Source: Rhizophlyctis rosea
Taxonomy: Eukaryota; Chytridiomycota; Chytridiomycetes; Rhizophlyctidales; Rhizophlyctidaceae
Reading direction: 5' to 3'
Assembly: GCA_027596075.1 (NCBI GenBank)
Contig: JADGJC010000143.1
Span: 1 to 64,000 of the forward strand
Length of the DNA stretch: 64,000 nucleotides
How positions within the stretch are numbered: position 1 is the stretch's first letter; each line of letters starts with the position of its first letter. Positions 33,653 through 46,193 of this stretch are shown here, one piece after another. The notes beneath the pieces are model-generated. The model saw only the letters and a list, made by a program, of their open reading frames with translations. It was not told the DNA's origin and ran no database searches. The position numbers were made by a program, and so were the translations under genes.

Positions 33653-36600
33653 ATGGATATCGATACACCTTTTACTGACTCGCCTGTGGAAAACGGCACT
33701 GGTGAAGGCGGGGACACCAATGGTCAGCTGGCCTCTGACTCCTTGCCCTTGGGCACGTTGCCAAAACGCAAACGCTCGAGGTCCGATGCAGCCGGCAGTG
33801 TGGCAAAACGACAAGAATTGAGCGAGACGGAGAACCTGTCCGGATTTCCCCTTTACCCTGAATCCCAGCAACCGGAATGGCAGAGGACGGTGGAACGGGC
33901 TATCCCTTCCATTGTGTCAATCCGGTTCAGCCAAGTCAGCGCCTTTGACACAGAAGGGCCAGAGAGCTCAGAAGGTCAGAAACTAGCACATGGGGTATTT
34001 GCAAGTCTTTGACTGACAGTTTTACACAAACTCAAGCATCGGGCTTTGTTGTTGATGCGGAAAGGGGAATCATCCTTACAAATCGACATGGTGGGTATCG
34101 ATCAGTATCATGCCTTCGCGCGCGCCTAGCAATAATTTGATCTGACGATATCAATATCTATCCTACTCCCTAGTTGCATGCTCTGGGCCATTTGTCGGGG
34201 AAGCAGTCTGGCATGACCATGAAGAGGCCGAAGTGTTTGCAATGTACAGGGATCCGGTATAGTACAATTGATTACGACCATTGCTTCCGGCCTAAGGTTC
34301 GGACAGCGATTGTGTTCTTACGAATTCATAGATTCATGACTTCGGATTCTTGAAATTTGATCGCAAGAAAATTCGATACATGTCGGTCTCTCAAATTGAC
34401 CTGGCTCCCGAAAATGCAAAAGTAGGATTGGATATCAGGGTCGTTGGTAACGACGCTGGCGAGAAGCTGAGCATCTTGGCCGGCTCAATCTCGCGGTTGG
34501 ACAGAAATGCTCCCGAGTACGGCGAAATGACCTACAATGATTTCAACACGTAAGTGCAGTCAACCGCAAAGATTCTTATCCAATCTTGATTTGACCAGTT
34601 TCGATTTAGCTTCTACTTGCAAGCGGCGTCCAGCACGAGTGGTGGCTCTTCCGGCTCACCTGTTTTGAATATTGAAGGCAGAGCGGTGGCATTGCAGGCT
34701 GGGGGACATACTAAAGTGAGTCTCAACCCGCGAGGTCATCGCCCAACACTAGTAATATTCTTTTCGTTATTTTAGGCAGCCACCGATTTCTTCTTTCCGC
34801 TTGACCGTGAGTACGAATGTTTGTTTGATCTTCCCCAACCATATAGAACTAAATGGGTAACAGGGGTGAAGCGAGCATTGACGTTTCTTCAGGAAGGAAA
34901 GCCCGTACCGCGAGGAACGATTCAAGTTCAATTCTAGTAAGCATCTTCGTATGAGACTTCCCATGGATGATTTGCTGATTTCATTTCTCAGCCATCGACC
35001 TTTTGATGAAGTGCGGCGGTTGGGTCTGCAAGAATCTACCGAAGCCTACGTCCGTCAGCTGGACTCCACCGAAATTGGTATGCTTGTTGCCGAAGTCGTG
35101 GTCCCCAAAGGCCCTGCGTCGTCAATGCTGGAGGAGGGCGATGTACTTGTCAGCATCAACGATCAGTACATTACGAAGTTCGTGCCCTTGGAGGAAATGC
35201 TTGACTCGAAGTGAGATTGCTCGCCAGTAGACTTGAAGTCATTAATAAAGTCGTGATTAACCTTCCCGTCTGGTAGTGTCGGCAACGTAGTGGAAGTCAA
35301 GGTGGAGCGCGGAGGAGTTGAGATGAACTTTGAGATAACAGTACAGGATCTACATTCCATGTAGGTGACGTCTGATAGTCTTATCATCTTTGCTCAACTT
35401 ACACACTTTCTGCAGCACACCGGATAGATACGTTGAAATCGGCGGGGGGAAGCTCAACAACCTGTCCTATCAGCTGGCTCGCCAATTCGCTGTTCCGGTT
35501 GACGGGGTCTACGTCTGCGAACCAGCAGGGATGTTTCGACTAGACGGGCCCGATCATGGATGGCTCATTGAAAGTGTCAACACGATACCAACTCCAAATA
35601 TCGATGCTTTTGTTGCGGCTATCAAGGATATCCCCGATCGTGAGCGTATCCCCATCACGTACTATTCAATTGCGGATGTCCACAGCAAGTCTGTTGCAAT
35701 TGTCAGCAACGAACGCCACTGGTCTTCATTCAGGATGGCCAAAAGAAACGGTAATTGTTAATGCGGCATTTAGGATTGAACTCATGATTTTGACAACAAT
35801 TTAGACATGACGGGTTTGTGGGATTTCACTAATTTGGGAGAAGCTGTTCCTCCAAAAGCATTGAAACCGCAAACAGCGAAGTATGCTCTGCTTGACGAGA
35901 GCTTGGGACCAGCAAGAGCTTTGTTTCAATCCATAGTAAGTTAATCATTTATCGAGGTGTGCATAACTGCTCCTGACCATATATTGCTTCACAGGTGAAG
36001 GTAGCCACATACATTCCTTGCCGCACCGACGGGTTCCCCAAATCCAGGAAACAAGGGGCTGGCGTTGTGCTGGATGCTGAGAGAGGGCTGGTGGTGGTTG
36101 GGCGAAACATTGTGCCAGTCACCCTCGCCGACGTGTCACTCACCTTTGCGGACTCTATCATTATCCCGGGAAGGGTGGTCTTCTTGCATCCAACTCAAAG
36201 TTTCGCCATCGTCCGATATGACCCCAAGCTGCTCGGAGAGACGCCCGTGATCAGCGCTCCTCTAAGTGCAGAGCCAATGGTCCAAGGTCACAAGGTCTCC
36301 CTCGTAGCTCTCAACCACAATCAACGACCTGTGTGCATCGAGACGATCATTACAGACATAACATCTGTGACGATCCCACAGAGTGCTACACCGAGGTTCC
36401 GCGCTGTCAACTTTGGTTAGTCAGATGCACAAGTGGATCCACTCCTCCAATATTGATTTATGCTCCTAGATGCCGTGACGCTCGACACACCGCTTGCGCA
36501 GCAATGTTCCTCGGGAGTTCTTGCAGACGCGGGAGGGCGAGTGCAGGGGCTTTGGTTGTCCTTCCTAGGTGAAAGAACCAATGCCGGTCATGACAACGAA

Positions 36601-37544
36601 TACCATCTGGGTATTCAGATCAGTATCGTCAGCGCTATCGCAAATGCTGTACGGGAGGATCGCATTCCGGTTTTGAAGGGACTTCCGGTGGAGGTCATGC
36701 CAGTGCAGATTTCACAAGCGCGACATATGGTAGGTGATCATTATCATCGATAGGGCCTTCGTTCTGCTGATCATCACCATCAAAGGGCCTGACTGATGAC
36801 TGGGTCAAACGCGTTGAGGAAGCGAACCCACAACGTCGCCAGTTGTTCCTCATTCGTCGCATCGAAAGCGGATGTGCCACATCAACAGTGCTCAAGGATC
36901 TTGATCTTATTCTTTCCGTGAATGGCACAACGATCACGCGGACGAGCGAGTTGGAGATTGGAGAGAGTTGGGGCGACAACGTTGACATGTGCATTTTGCG
37001 GGATAAGAGCGAGATTTCGCTCAAAGTTCCCACTATCGAGTTCACGAATGGGGAGACGGAAAAAGTCGTTTTATGGGCTGGTGCCGTCCTGCATGGTCTG
37101 TCTTGAACATTCTGGCGCTTGGGAAGATCATGAACCTAACGACCTGTTCATAGAACCTCACCGCGCCGTACTTCAACAATCTACCACTTTGCCATCCCGC
37201 ATTTACGTCTCTGGCCGTGCGAAAGGTTCTCCATCCTACATGTACGGCATCGTCACTACACAATGGATCACCGCCGTGAATGGCAAGCCAGTCCAGACGC
37301 TCGACGATTTCGTACGAGAAGTGAAGGGCCTGCCTGACAACGAGTATGTACGCGTAAAGACCATCAGCTTTGACCTTGTGCCATGTGTTTTGAGCATCAA
37401 GATGTGTGCGCATTATTGGCCTACTACTGTGGTAAGTTGTCTTTTTTTGCTCTTGTTGGATTGTTCAGTCGCTGATGGATGCTGTTTTCGAAGCTCATTC
37501 GGGATGAGGCGAGTGAGTGTGGTTGGCGGAAGGTTACGGAGTAG
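33653..37544 (+). CDS. nma111: Pro-apoptotic HtrA-family serine protease, Nma111 type
   Basis: Many short exons give a protein of about 900 or more residues, normal for Nma111. The start [10 protein letters not shown] at 33653 is chosen; an in-frame ATG at 33590 is possible. A nuclear signal [10 protein letters not shown] lies near residue 37. The first protease unit has the complete triad: His in LTNRH, Asp in HDFGFLKFD and Ser in [13 protein letters not shown]-like parts follow ([29 protein letters not shown]), then a second, degenerate protease-like half ([29 protein letters not shown]) lacking a clear triad, and C-terminal PDZ-like parts (GITTQ-like [13 protein letters not shown]). It ends [15 protein letters not shown]. 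By family it is a nuclear protease acting in stress response, lipid homeostasis and cell death. No break was seen. Confidence 0.93.
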
Positions 37545-39875
37545 ATGTTGATACAGATTGTCTTTGCTTCGAAATGTGGCCTGATGGTTCAGATTTTGCG
37601 CAAAAATGAGTAAACAGCTCCTGGACAGCTATACTTCCGCTTTTTGCGGTAAACACGGCAATTGATATTTTGGGCGGAAGGCCTTTTCTTGAGTGAAAGA
37701 AAGCAAATGTGGCGCAGGGAACGCGAGGGTCCTTTGCGCAACTTGGACCAACAAATCCTTAGTTCTTCATGCAAAAGCTATACGATTTTGCAACATGCGC
37801 ATGGACCATGGTACCCAAAATGACGATCTACATTCCATTCCAGAATGTTTAATGCCACATTTTTGCAAGTTCGATTTAGGCATCAAGCTTGCTCTTGAGA
37901 TTACGCTGTATTTCAGAATTTCCCGTCAGAGGTGGTGTCGTGTCGTCCGAGGACTTTTTACCAGTCTGCTAGTCTGTGATGTTCTTATGGTTGTGATTCT
38001 TGAAGTTCTTGTGAACTTGTTGCGCGTATCCGCCGGTTCTGGTACATGACGTCAAAGTCACAGCCAATAGCCAAAATGCCTCAAACTCGTCTATGCAGCG
38101 CGCGGCGAGTCTGTGAATGGATCGGGTCCGACCCAAAACCAGCAGCTGCCCCGTTTGGCCCGCTGCGCGGTTGTACAACTGTTGCACATTGGTCATCCTC
38201 AATTCCTTGCACGACGTACCCTGTTTTTACATTTCCATAAAAGTTAGGTGCACAATCGGAGAGAGAACCGGAGCCTCGGTTCTCTTGGTACCAAAACTGA
38301 GTGGCGCGATCGATTGCGACCGAAAGGTGGTTGCCAGTGGTCCACGACATCGTTTGAATTGCCGAATGAATTGGACCCAAAGAGGACCCAAAGTGCGCCA
38401 AATGCGACATCAATTTATGACATAGGCGACGCGCGTTCGATTTGTGGTTCTTACCTCGTGACCGGCCACGCGAGCGCCACCATCATGCTTTTTTCCGAAT
38501 TCGGCTCAACTTGTGGTAGCCATACCAATGCATGACTGCCGCAACTTCGCGCAAGGGGCCCGTGGATGGAGCCGAAATTACGGAACCTACAACTGCAGAC
38601 AGTTAGACACCAGAAAGGCGGTGGCTCCTAGCGAAGCATCGAAACCGCCATATTTTCTTCCCATCATCAGCTTTTTCTGAACACCCAATGCACCACAAAT
38701 GCCCACACGACGTCAAAAGCACCATGTGTTCCGAGAAAGCAGGACAGAGTTTCTGTGTGTTACGGCATGATTTTTCTGGTGGTTGGCTGATTATGGAACA
38801 GGGCAGATGTGTAGGACCCACGAAAAGAGGGAGATAATGTGGTGCACCCAGTGGCACTGATTCATTCACGCCATTATGAAAAGTATGAAATGTAATGTTT
38901 TCCCATCAAATATCAAAAGCAATGAGCATGTTATATTGTTAGTACTCGCATGCGTGCCGTTTTGCCCAAGCACAGCCGCGTTTCATTGTCACCGGACAAA
39001 AGAGCAACCGTGGCGGGCTTCCTGGGGCCGTCAGTGTGGATCACTGATCAGTGATCAGCCGTCCATCTCATCGGCCAGCAGAAAATCTTCCTCCTTTGTG
39101 CTCACACGTTCCACTGTGGATTGAGTCATTTCCTGGAAGCTTTCAAAGGTTTCATCGTCTGCGCACTTGCGGTGTCTGCGTTGGGCAGAAGTTGGTCGGG
39201 TGATTCAAAAGAAAGGCTTGTACGGCTGCGAGACAACAGGGCTGCGAATATCACATCACGCGGGTCGTGGTCGTGAGATTTTGTGCACCTCGTTGGGAAC
39301 AGTGTCGAGTTTTGAAGAAAACCGTAGAAGTGCTGGGGACAATAGATTTCTGTTGACCTTCATCTTCACGCAAGTGGAACAGAACCCGCCGCATTGCTCA
39401 CGCCCTGTGTTCGTCGTGATCAGCTGCGACCACTTTACGCCCATCCCGTCGTTCACAAGCTTCTCGCCTCGCTCACTACCATACCTATACCCATCCATCA
39501 ATTGACAGCTAATCGCCCTCGACGCATCCTGTCTCCGACTGTCCTAGGATTCTTTATTTATCATCTGCAAAGCACATCTTAATTTCTTGCTCAAAGCACG
39601 TCCGCGCATCACCTCGCCTTCGCCACTGACAGCTTCCCATCGCCCATCCACGTTGCGTTGCATAACCATAAAGCGAACGGCATCCTTCCCATCCCCACCC
39701 CGATCGCGGAAAGTTCATTTCCGATTGCATCCGTATTTTCGCCCTTGCTCCCTGCCCGCTAGTTTGCATATTTTCCCACGTTCTACTTTACGTTTGCATA
39801 ACAACCCAGTGGCATATGACAACATTTGACGTCTGCTTCGGTGGGACCGTTCGCATTTAGAAAAGCTCTAAGCAT
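37545..39875. other. Long intergenic region
   Basis: No supported gene. A short hairpin AGAGAACCG/CGGTTCTCT lies near 38265-38290. The right end (39400-39875) is pyrimidine-rich and probably the promoter and 5' leader of the C2H2 gene. Confidence 0.5.
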
Positions 39876-40174
39876 ATGTACGAAGCATTGAAGAAGGCCA
39901 ACCAGACAGCTGTGAGTATCTTCTTCTCAACAGGTGTAGCCCCTAATTTTTTTTTGACACATTGGTGCTAAACATCGGCCCTCTGCTTACGACAGCCTCA
40001 CTCCAAGTTCGTCCCTGCCTACTTCACTCGCTTCCTTACGCACATAATTTTACCTAATGATGTACGAGTCCTACCCTTCGCCACAAGGCAGCGACTCCCA
40101 AATCTCCGATGACCTCTCCTTCCCCACCTCTCCATTCCCTCATCCTGAATCGCTCTCAATGTCCATGCCCATCC
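39876..40174 (+). promoter_or_regulatory. Possible spliced upstream ORF overlapping the C2H2 start
   Basis: An ATG at 39876 starts MYEALKKANQTA, followed by a GTGAGTATC donor. If spliced to the acceptor GACAG at about 39994, the frame continues through the main ATG at 40057 in a different frame and stops at TGA inside the coding region. Such an overlapping uORF would reduce translation of the main frame. If the splice acceptor differs, it could instead be an alternative N-terminus. Confidence 0.35.
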
Positions 40175-42303
40175 CCTTCCCCGCAGCGAGACCAGGAACA
40201 ATGCCCGGCCCCTCTGTCGGCTCACTGGGTTCGAGTTTGAGCGCCATGAATGATCTGTCTGTTGGATCATATCCAGATGAGGACTCGATGGCTGGGAGTG
40301 TCTCTAAATCGGGTGCAGGCAGTCTGAAAACTGGAGGCCCGGAAACGCCGAAAGTTAGAGCCTTTGCATGTTATATCTGTTTCAAAGGTGAGATGAGTAT
40401 GTTGGATGACAACTGGCTTTAGACCTAATATGAGTCCATGACACGTTTGCAGCATTTTACCGGTCAGAACATTTGAACCGCCACTTGCGCATCCATACTG
40501 GGGAGAAACCATACGAATGGTAGCATTCATTTGTTCCCGTTCTTATTGCGTCGTCTTTACTCACTGATCTTCGTTTCTTATGCTTTAAGTGACCATATTG
40601 GGTGCGGGAAGAAGTTCGGTCGCCGGGACGAACTCACACGACACACCAAAATGCATCGCAAACCCTCCAAATCCAAAAACATCCTTCCACCTGGCTCCAC
40701 AACCTCCAATCTCAGCATCAGCATCCCACCTCCCAACTCGATACCCGTTCCTGCCTCTCAACAAACATCATCACCACTAGCAATGTCCGCCAAAATGGAC
40801 GCGTCAAACTTTGGACAGACATTCCCGCCAAATCCGGGATACCAACAGCCCACAGGCCTTGGTCAGCGCTATCTCCAACGAAGACAACAGTTGCGAGAAC
40901 TGCGCAGAAGTCAACCGTCAGGCTCTCGAAACACTCCACCTCAACAGGCCGCACAACAGCACGAGTTCATCCTTACCAACGAACGATACGGATCCTCTTA
41001 CAACGATGATTCTGTATATGCCACAACACCCACTCAACACAATCAGATCCCACCCAATGGCGCATTTCAGGCCGGAAACGGTGACGCGGAAGTCAATGGG
41101 AACTATTACAGTAATTCGTACACGAACTCAAATGGCATGCCGTACAGTCCAGTTACGGACCAACACCCTAGTTCCTTCCACGCACATTCCTACAACAACT
41201 CGGGAGAGCATTTGGGCATGCCGATCGGGGAGTCAAACTCGGATGACGAGTCGGCGTACGGACGGAGCTACGGTCAATCGTACAATGAGCCAGTTGCAAT
41301 GTCAAGGACTATCTCATGTCCTGGAAAGGTGGTGTATGGGCAGGGACAGCACGGTGGGGATTCGTATGGCGCGGGTCAATATGCAAGTTTTGACGAACGA
41401 TACATGGGGTCGGGATTGGGCGGAGCGGAGAACTTGCGGAGGACGGTATCGGTTTCTGAGCACAAGAGGAGTCATTCGTTCCACGTGAACTCCAATGGCG
41501 GCATGGATGGACCTTGCAATGGCGACGGCCAAGGAATGCATGCAGTTGGGTCGGTGGATACTGATGGCGGATGGGGCGGTGCGGGACACTCGATGCAGGC
41601 ATCGGGTCTCATGGGAGGTCGCCACCACCAAGCACATCACGGACACGGTCACAGCCAAAGCGTCGACATCTCACAGCTCTCACATCACCATCAACAACAT
41701 CACGAGACAGATCTTACCAATTCTCTGAATTCGCTACACGTCGGGAGCTATCCTTTGGAAGACCACTCTCACATGAACCACAATAACAATAATTATACCC
41801 AAATTTACCATCACAACCAACCATCGGATCGGAGGGACGAGGACACCCTCTTTTCACCACACACCGACGCCAGCTTTCCCCTCACACCCCTCACGCAACA
41901 CTCCACAAACTCCACACCCTGTCCTTCACCAGGCAACGCGAGGATATCCCTATCACCATTCCAAGTCCCCAGCCCAACGCTCACAAACTCGTCCATCCTA
42001 CAAGACGGCATGAACCACAACTCCGCACCTCCCCCTCACATGCAACAACATAACGGACACCTATCAAATCAACAACAGCAGCACCAACAACATCATCATC
42101 AGCAGCAGTATGGCTCAGGGCACGGAGGGATCGGGATGGGGGAGGAAGTTGGGGACTGGGAGTACGGGCAAGGTGGAGGGTCAGGGGGATACGGGATGGA
42201 CCCAATGATGGACGGAGGAGACCGGTTCTCTGCTGGACAGGAACTGGGAGGGTTTGGGGATCACGGCGGACATGGCGGGATGTTGAAGCATGAATGGTCT
42301 TGA
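40057..42303 (+). CDS. C2H2 zinc-finger transcription factor with His/Gln/Asn-rich C-terminus
   Basis: Three exons. The ATG at 40057 begins MMYESYPSPQGSDSQ. Introns begin after ICFK (about 40389) and after KPYEC (about 40522). Two adjacent fingers result: CYICFK-AFYRSEHLNRHLRIH with linker TGEKPYE, then C-HIGCGKKFGRRDELTRHTKMH. This layout matches fungal Mig1/CreA and Msn2-like regulators, which bind G-rich or AGGGG-type sites; the target here is unknown. The N-terminal 105 residues are Ser/Pro-rich. The long C-terminal part is rich in Asn, Gln, His, Ser and Gly with His-Gln runs (about 42070-42110), consistent with a disordered activation or condensate-forming region. The gene looks intact. 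It may be regulated by the overlapping uORF described separately. Confidence 0.88.
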
Positions 42304-42609
42304 TCTTCCCCGCAAACTAGCTCCCTCGTTCTTCGTCCTTACAATCTTTATTGTGCATTATAGTGTATGCATGTTATAGCGTTGTTTGCTTCTTACATAG
42401 TCTTTTACTCGTTATGGTATGGTGGGAGATATAGTTTTCGCTTCACCATCATGTTTTGCGCCCACCTCACACCACGCATGTTCTCGGCTGGACCTAGAGC
42501 ATATGTATAGTGAGAGAATGCTGCTACTATATATCATATAAGATATAAATACATCCTAATACGATGATCGCGCTTTCTGCGCCAGCTCATATTTACAATC
42601 TCGTCGTGC
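42304..42609. other. Convergent 3' intergenic region
   Basis: Short A/T-rich space with ATATATCATATAAGATATAAAT near 42530-42550. It probably holds terminators for both genes. Confidence 0.5.
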
Positions 42610-44282
42610 TTATGTGTCTTCTCCAAAAGTGCAGCATCTGATGAGACTGAGCAATGTTGCTGGGCCCCGTGAAGCACTTTCGGCGGTCTCATTGATGAGA
42701 TTACCATGATCGAAAAGGAGACGGGGAAAGGCGGGACGAAATTGTCGTTGATGAACTGAGCGGTGCGTCAATTTTGCAATGGTAACAGGATCATCGTTGA
42801 CACGGACAAAAGAAGACAGGCAATTGAATCCTGAGCCGGAAGGGATGGAGAAGGGAAGCTTTGATTGATCGAAAAAATTTGAGGTGATCACGGAAGCTGA
42901 TGCATCCGGTGCTGTCGAGCCTTCCTCCAAGTGCTCCGAATTCATCAAACATACGACTTTCCCAAAAATTCAACACCAGAAATCTTAGATTCAACGTATA
43001 CCAGGTTGAGAGTTGGGAGAGAAAGGACATCCCGTGGGTAGCAAGGTTGCGGTAATTGTAGAGAGAGACGTAGACGCATTCTAGAGGACATGATGTGCTG
43101 CCCCACGTTCCCCGATCGAATAAATTAAACAAGAAGCCGACCGCCCATTCTGGACAGATCAGTTCCACCATCAATGCGTCAGATTGGGTGGTGGTGCGGC
43201 AAGAAAGCCTTCGCAAGGAACGCTCGGAAAAGGAGTGGAAGATGAGGCTCTGAAGGTTGGGCAAACGGGTGAAGAATGCGGTTGGAAACTCTGAGTTGTC
43301 GTAAACGGGGGACTTGTAAGAGGCCGCGACGTCAAGTTCTGGGTGGATGAGGGATGGGCGGAGGACAGAGGATGGATTTTGGAAGACCGTGATGCCAGAT
43401 TGCCATTCGTGCTCGTTACACGCGTAATGCATGTAGGTCAGTTGAGCGATTGCATCATCTCCAGGGTAGTTGTCCCATGAGTCTGCCGTTTCCATGTATA
43501 GCTTCAAAACCAGCTTCCACAGACGATGACGCGACCGTGAGGAAATTAGAAAGGAAGGGTTGGGAGCGGCAAGGGCAGAAGGGGGATGACATTCCACAAC
43601 ATTGGGAGCAAGCTGTGTGAATTCCATGACAGTGGAAGCGTGGATGTGATGATCGCCGAAGTCAATTAACATGATGAGCGGGGCATAGGCCAAATAATGT
43701 CGTCGGAAAACTTTGTCCGAAAACCAATCCCGTGACTCTGCCAAGTCCAGCTTCAACCTGATGTTGTCCCAGGAAGGTAGCGCCTTTAGGAGGTGCGACA
43801 TGATAGCATGCACGTCGAAGAGTGGTGGATCTCCGAAGTGCCAAGAAGTAGTGAACTGCAACCGGAAGATGACGTCTTTGACGTTTGGTATGTGAGAAAA
43901 GAGTTTTGAAACTGTGCGCTGCGCAGTCATGATGCGTTTATGGCAGTCTCGGTGGTATCGAATGGACAAAGTGAGCTGCTTAATCAAGTTGCCGTAATTC
44001 ACATTGGGCACAGGAACGGGTCGCAGGAGGACGCCCTTGCGGTGCCGCAAAGACCACTCTAGCGGATCTTCTAATTGTCAACCAACGGGCGGTACGGCTT
44101 TTATCCCACACTTTTTCAAGGGGATATTGGAAGTGGCGCCAAACCAGAGGAAAGTGAGGAAGAACCGCAGCAGCAAAAGTTTTGTTGACAAATAGACAGG
44201 ATTTCAAGGTGTGAATGTCGCCGCTACGTCGGACGTGCTCAAATAGCACAATGACAACGTCATACATGAGATTGGGCGGCAT
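42610..44282 (-). pseudogene. F-box-like protein gene with frame breaks
   Basis: ATG at 44282 in a good context (CACAATGCC) starts MPPNLMYDVVIVLFEH, followed by LKSCLFVNKTFAAAVLPH and LVWRHFQYP. This is the pattern of an F-box N-terminus. Near 44065-44085 (GACAATTAGAAG on the minus strand) the frame changes. Coding then continues as QLEDPLEWSLRHRKG for more than 400 codons with leucine-rich, LRR-like spacing (NIRLKLDLAE, LPNLQSLIFHSFSE) to a stop at 42791. A third frame then stays open from about 42948 to 42610 (NSEHLEEGSTAPDAS), so a second break is possible. If intact, such proteins recruit substrates to SCF ubiquitin ligases. A sequencing error is an alternative to decay. Confidence 0.6.
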
Positions 44283-44725
44283 TGTGAATCTGGGGAAGCG
44301 AGCGATATGAAAAATATCCTGAGAGGTTTGAAACACACGCAAGCCTACCTCAACCAAGCTCAACTTGATCCAATGATACCTATTTGCGATTGTACAACCG
44401 TTCCAACTGCACCGACCCTTGAATACGAAAAGGATGGGGAGGTGAGAAGTGTTTGTAGCTGGCTGTTGGCTGGGTCACTTGGGTCCTGCCCCGTGTCGAT
44501 TTTGAAAGCTGAAACACGCTGGCTGCGAGAGCTGCGAGCCTGATGACAGGTCCCTCATATGTATGGCATGGCCAAGTTGAGACATATAGTGGACAAGATT
44601 CATTAAATTGCAAGGACAGGGAATGATCTAATGATGACTCGGTGAAGGTCAACATGACCAGCCTACAAACACAGCAAACACCATGAGAGACTTGCTCACA
44701 TTTCAGTGTTCCCTCTATGCATATG
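44283..44725. other. Intergenic region
   Basis: Upstream of the F-box-like gene and downstream of the RNase T2 exons. No gene was seen. Confidence 0.5.
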
Positions 44726-45294
44726 TTACATTGGAATGGCAGCTATTAGACCCAGAAGTAGGTGGACCAACTACACCCCCCATAGAAGTAGCCCATACAC
44801 CTATCCGAATCTCAACCAAATACGCTCCGGAACAAATAAAAGTCGCCTTTACACCCGGCCATTTGGCGCTGATGGCATCTTTCAGTTTGTCGAGGGTGTA
44901 GGACCCGCCGGGTGTGATGCCGGCGCTGGACAGAGCGCTGGCAACGTTGAATTGATCGCGGAGATTGAGAGCATCCGCAAAGTATTTATCGACATCCGCC
45001 CCATAACCGGTGCCAACGCATGCTTGAGAGGCCGGGGACCAGCAGGTGCCGTGCTAATTATTGAGCGAGAGCCGTTAGGCTCGGAAATCAAAACCAATGG
45101 AAATGGATTGCGATAACTACCTCTTTCCATTCATGATTCCAAAGTTTTCGATTCGAGCCAGTGACCGATGGAGATGCATGAACAGAACCCATCCTGGGAG
45201 ATAATGCCGTTGATTGGATCACTGTGTCGACCAACGATTGAAATGCATGAATGGAGGATAAAGAGCCGTTGTTGCAGGGACTCTCCCGTCTCAT
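44726..45294 (-). CDS. Ribonuclease T2, partial (C-terminal two thirds)
   Basis: Three exons: about 45294-45121, 45053-44801 and 44742-44726, with GTAGTT...TTAG and GTGTAT...ATAG introns. The first join creates the second catalytic motif of RNase T2, LWNHEWKE|HGTC, with His, Glu and Lys/His of the CAS II site. Then come ACVGTGYGADVDKYFADAL, SALSSAGITPGGSYTLDKL and LVEIRIA, all T2-like. The upstream part reads NGSLSSIHAFQS..., which could follow the first catalytic motif, but the expected HGLWP motif was not found in any frame up to 46 kb. By family these are secreted or vacuolar endoribonucleases. The missing N-terminus points to a truncated gene or to an exon I failed to find. Confidence 0.7.
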
Positions 45295-46060
45295 GACAAG
45301 TCTGCACTATTTGCGACAGGAGTGACAGTCGCGCAGTTGAAACCTGCATCGTCGCAGAATCATCCTCCACTTGCCGGCCAATATGACACAGAATGGTCAA
45401 CAATGGTTTCAGAACTCCAGTCTCCCAAACGTGGCCCACGTTTGTCAGGTCCCAAACCCGCAATGCGTTTCAATGTCAACACAACTTTCAAAAAGCTATG
45501 ACTGAGTGGTCCTTCCTTCACGAAGGACCTGAGTCTCGATGATGTCATCTTCGACATCGCTGCGTCTTCCGATGATGATTTTCAGGAGTGTTTCACTGCC
45601 GCCGTACCGGAAGTCTATTTCGGTGTGAAAGAGGCCTTGGATCAAGGTTGCCAACAACATGACCTCCTCACGCATACTGCCGGTCCACTCTTTCGAGAAT
45701 CACGCCTGAAATTGTTCTGTCCATGGTATCCGAGGTAATCCTAATCACGCGAGTCGTGCTCAAATATTTATCGCAAAACCATGCGCACCCGCGTTTACCC
45801 ACCGCCGTAAAAAAGGGTTGTCCCCTGTGGGGACCAGGTGGGGTGCCCACGCCAAAACTGTATATAACGTCCCACACCCCTCTTATCCCGCCTGCTGAAC
45901 CTTCTGTCAATCATCACCTTTTCCAAGTCACTACAACGTCCTTCCCCTCATCCTTGCCAAATCACCCGCATCACCACCACTTTGCGTCCTCAACCTTTAA
46001 CAAGCACATTACTCACCCGTCTCTGTTCAACATCACATGTAGCTCTGGACCATAAATCCG

Positions 46061-46193
46061 TCCATACCAAGTGGTGTCCATCCTCGACATTGTCGTACTT
46101 TTTATGTCCGCATGGAGCCTCAACTAAATCCCTTCATGCCGAGTGGTGTCCACCCTCGATATGAAGTACTTTTCATGTCCCCATGGAGATGAC
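46061..46193. repeat. Imperfect tandem duplication, unit about 72 bp
   Basis: Copies at 46061-46124 and 46133-46193 share GAGTGGTGTCCA or AAGTGGTGTCCA, CCTCGA, GTACTTTT, CATGTCC or TATGTCC, and CATGGAG. It is not maintained as a reading frame. Confidence 0.7.

Noticed and set aside
45360..45557. YWP-containing frame as the missing first half of RNase T2
   Set aside because: The pattern around it does not contain the conserved HGLWP and cannot be joined in phase to the T2 exons.
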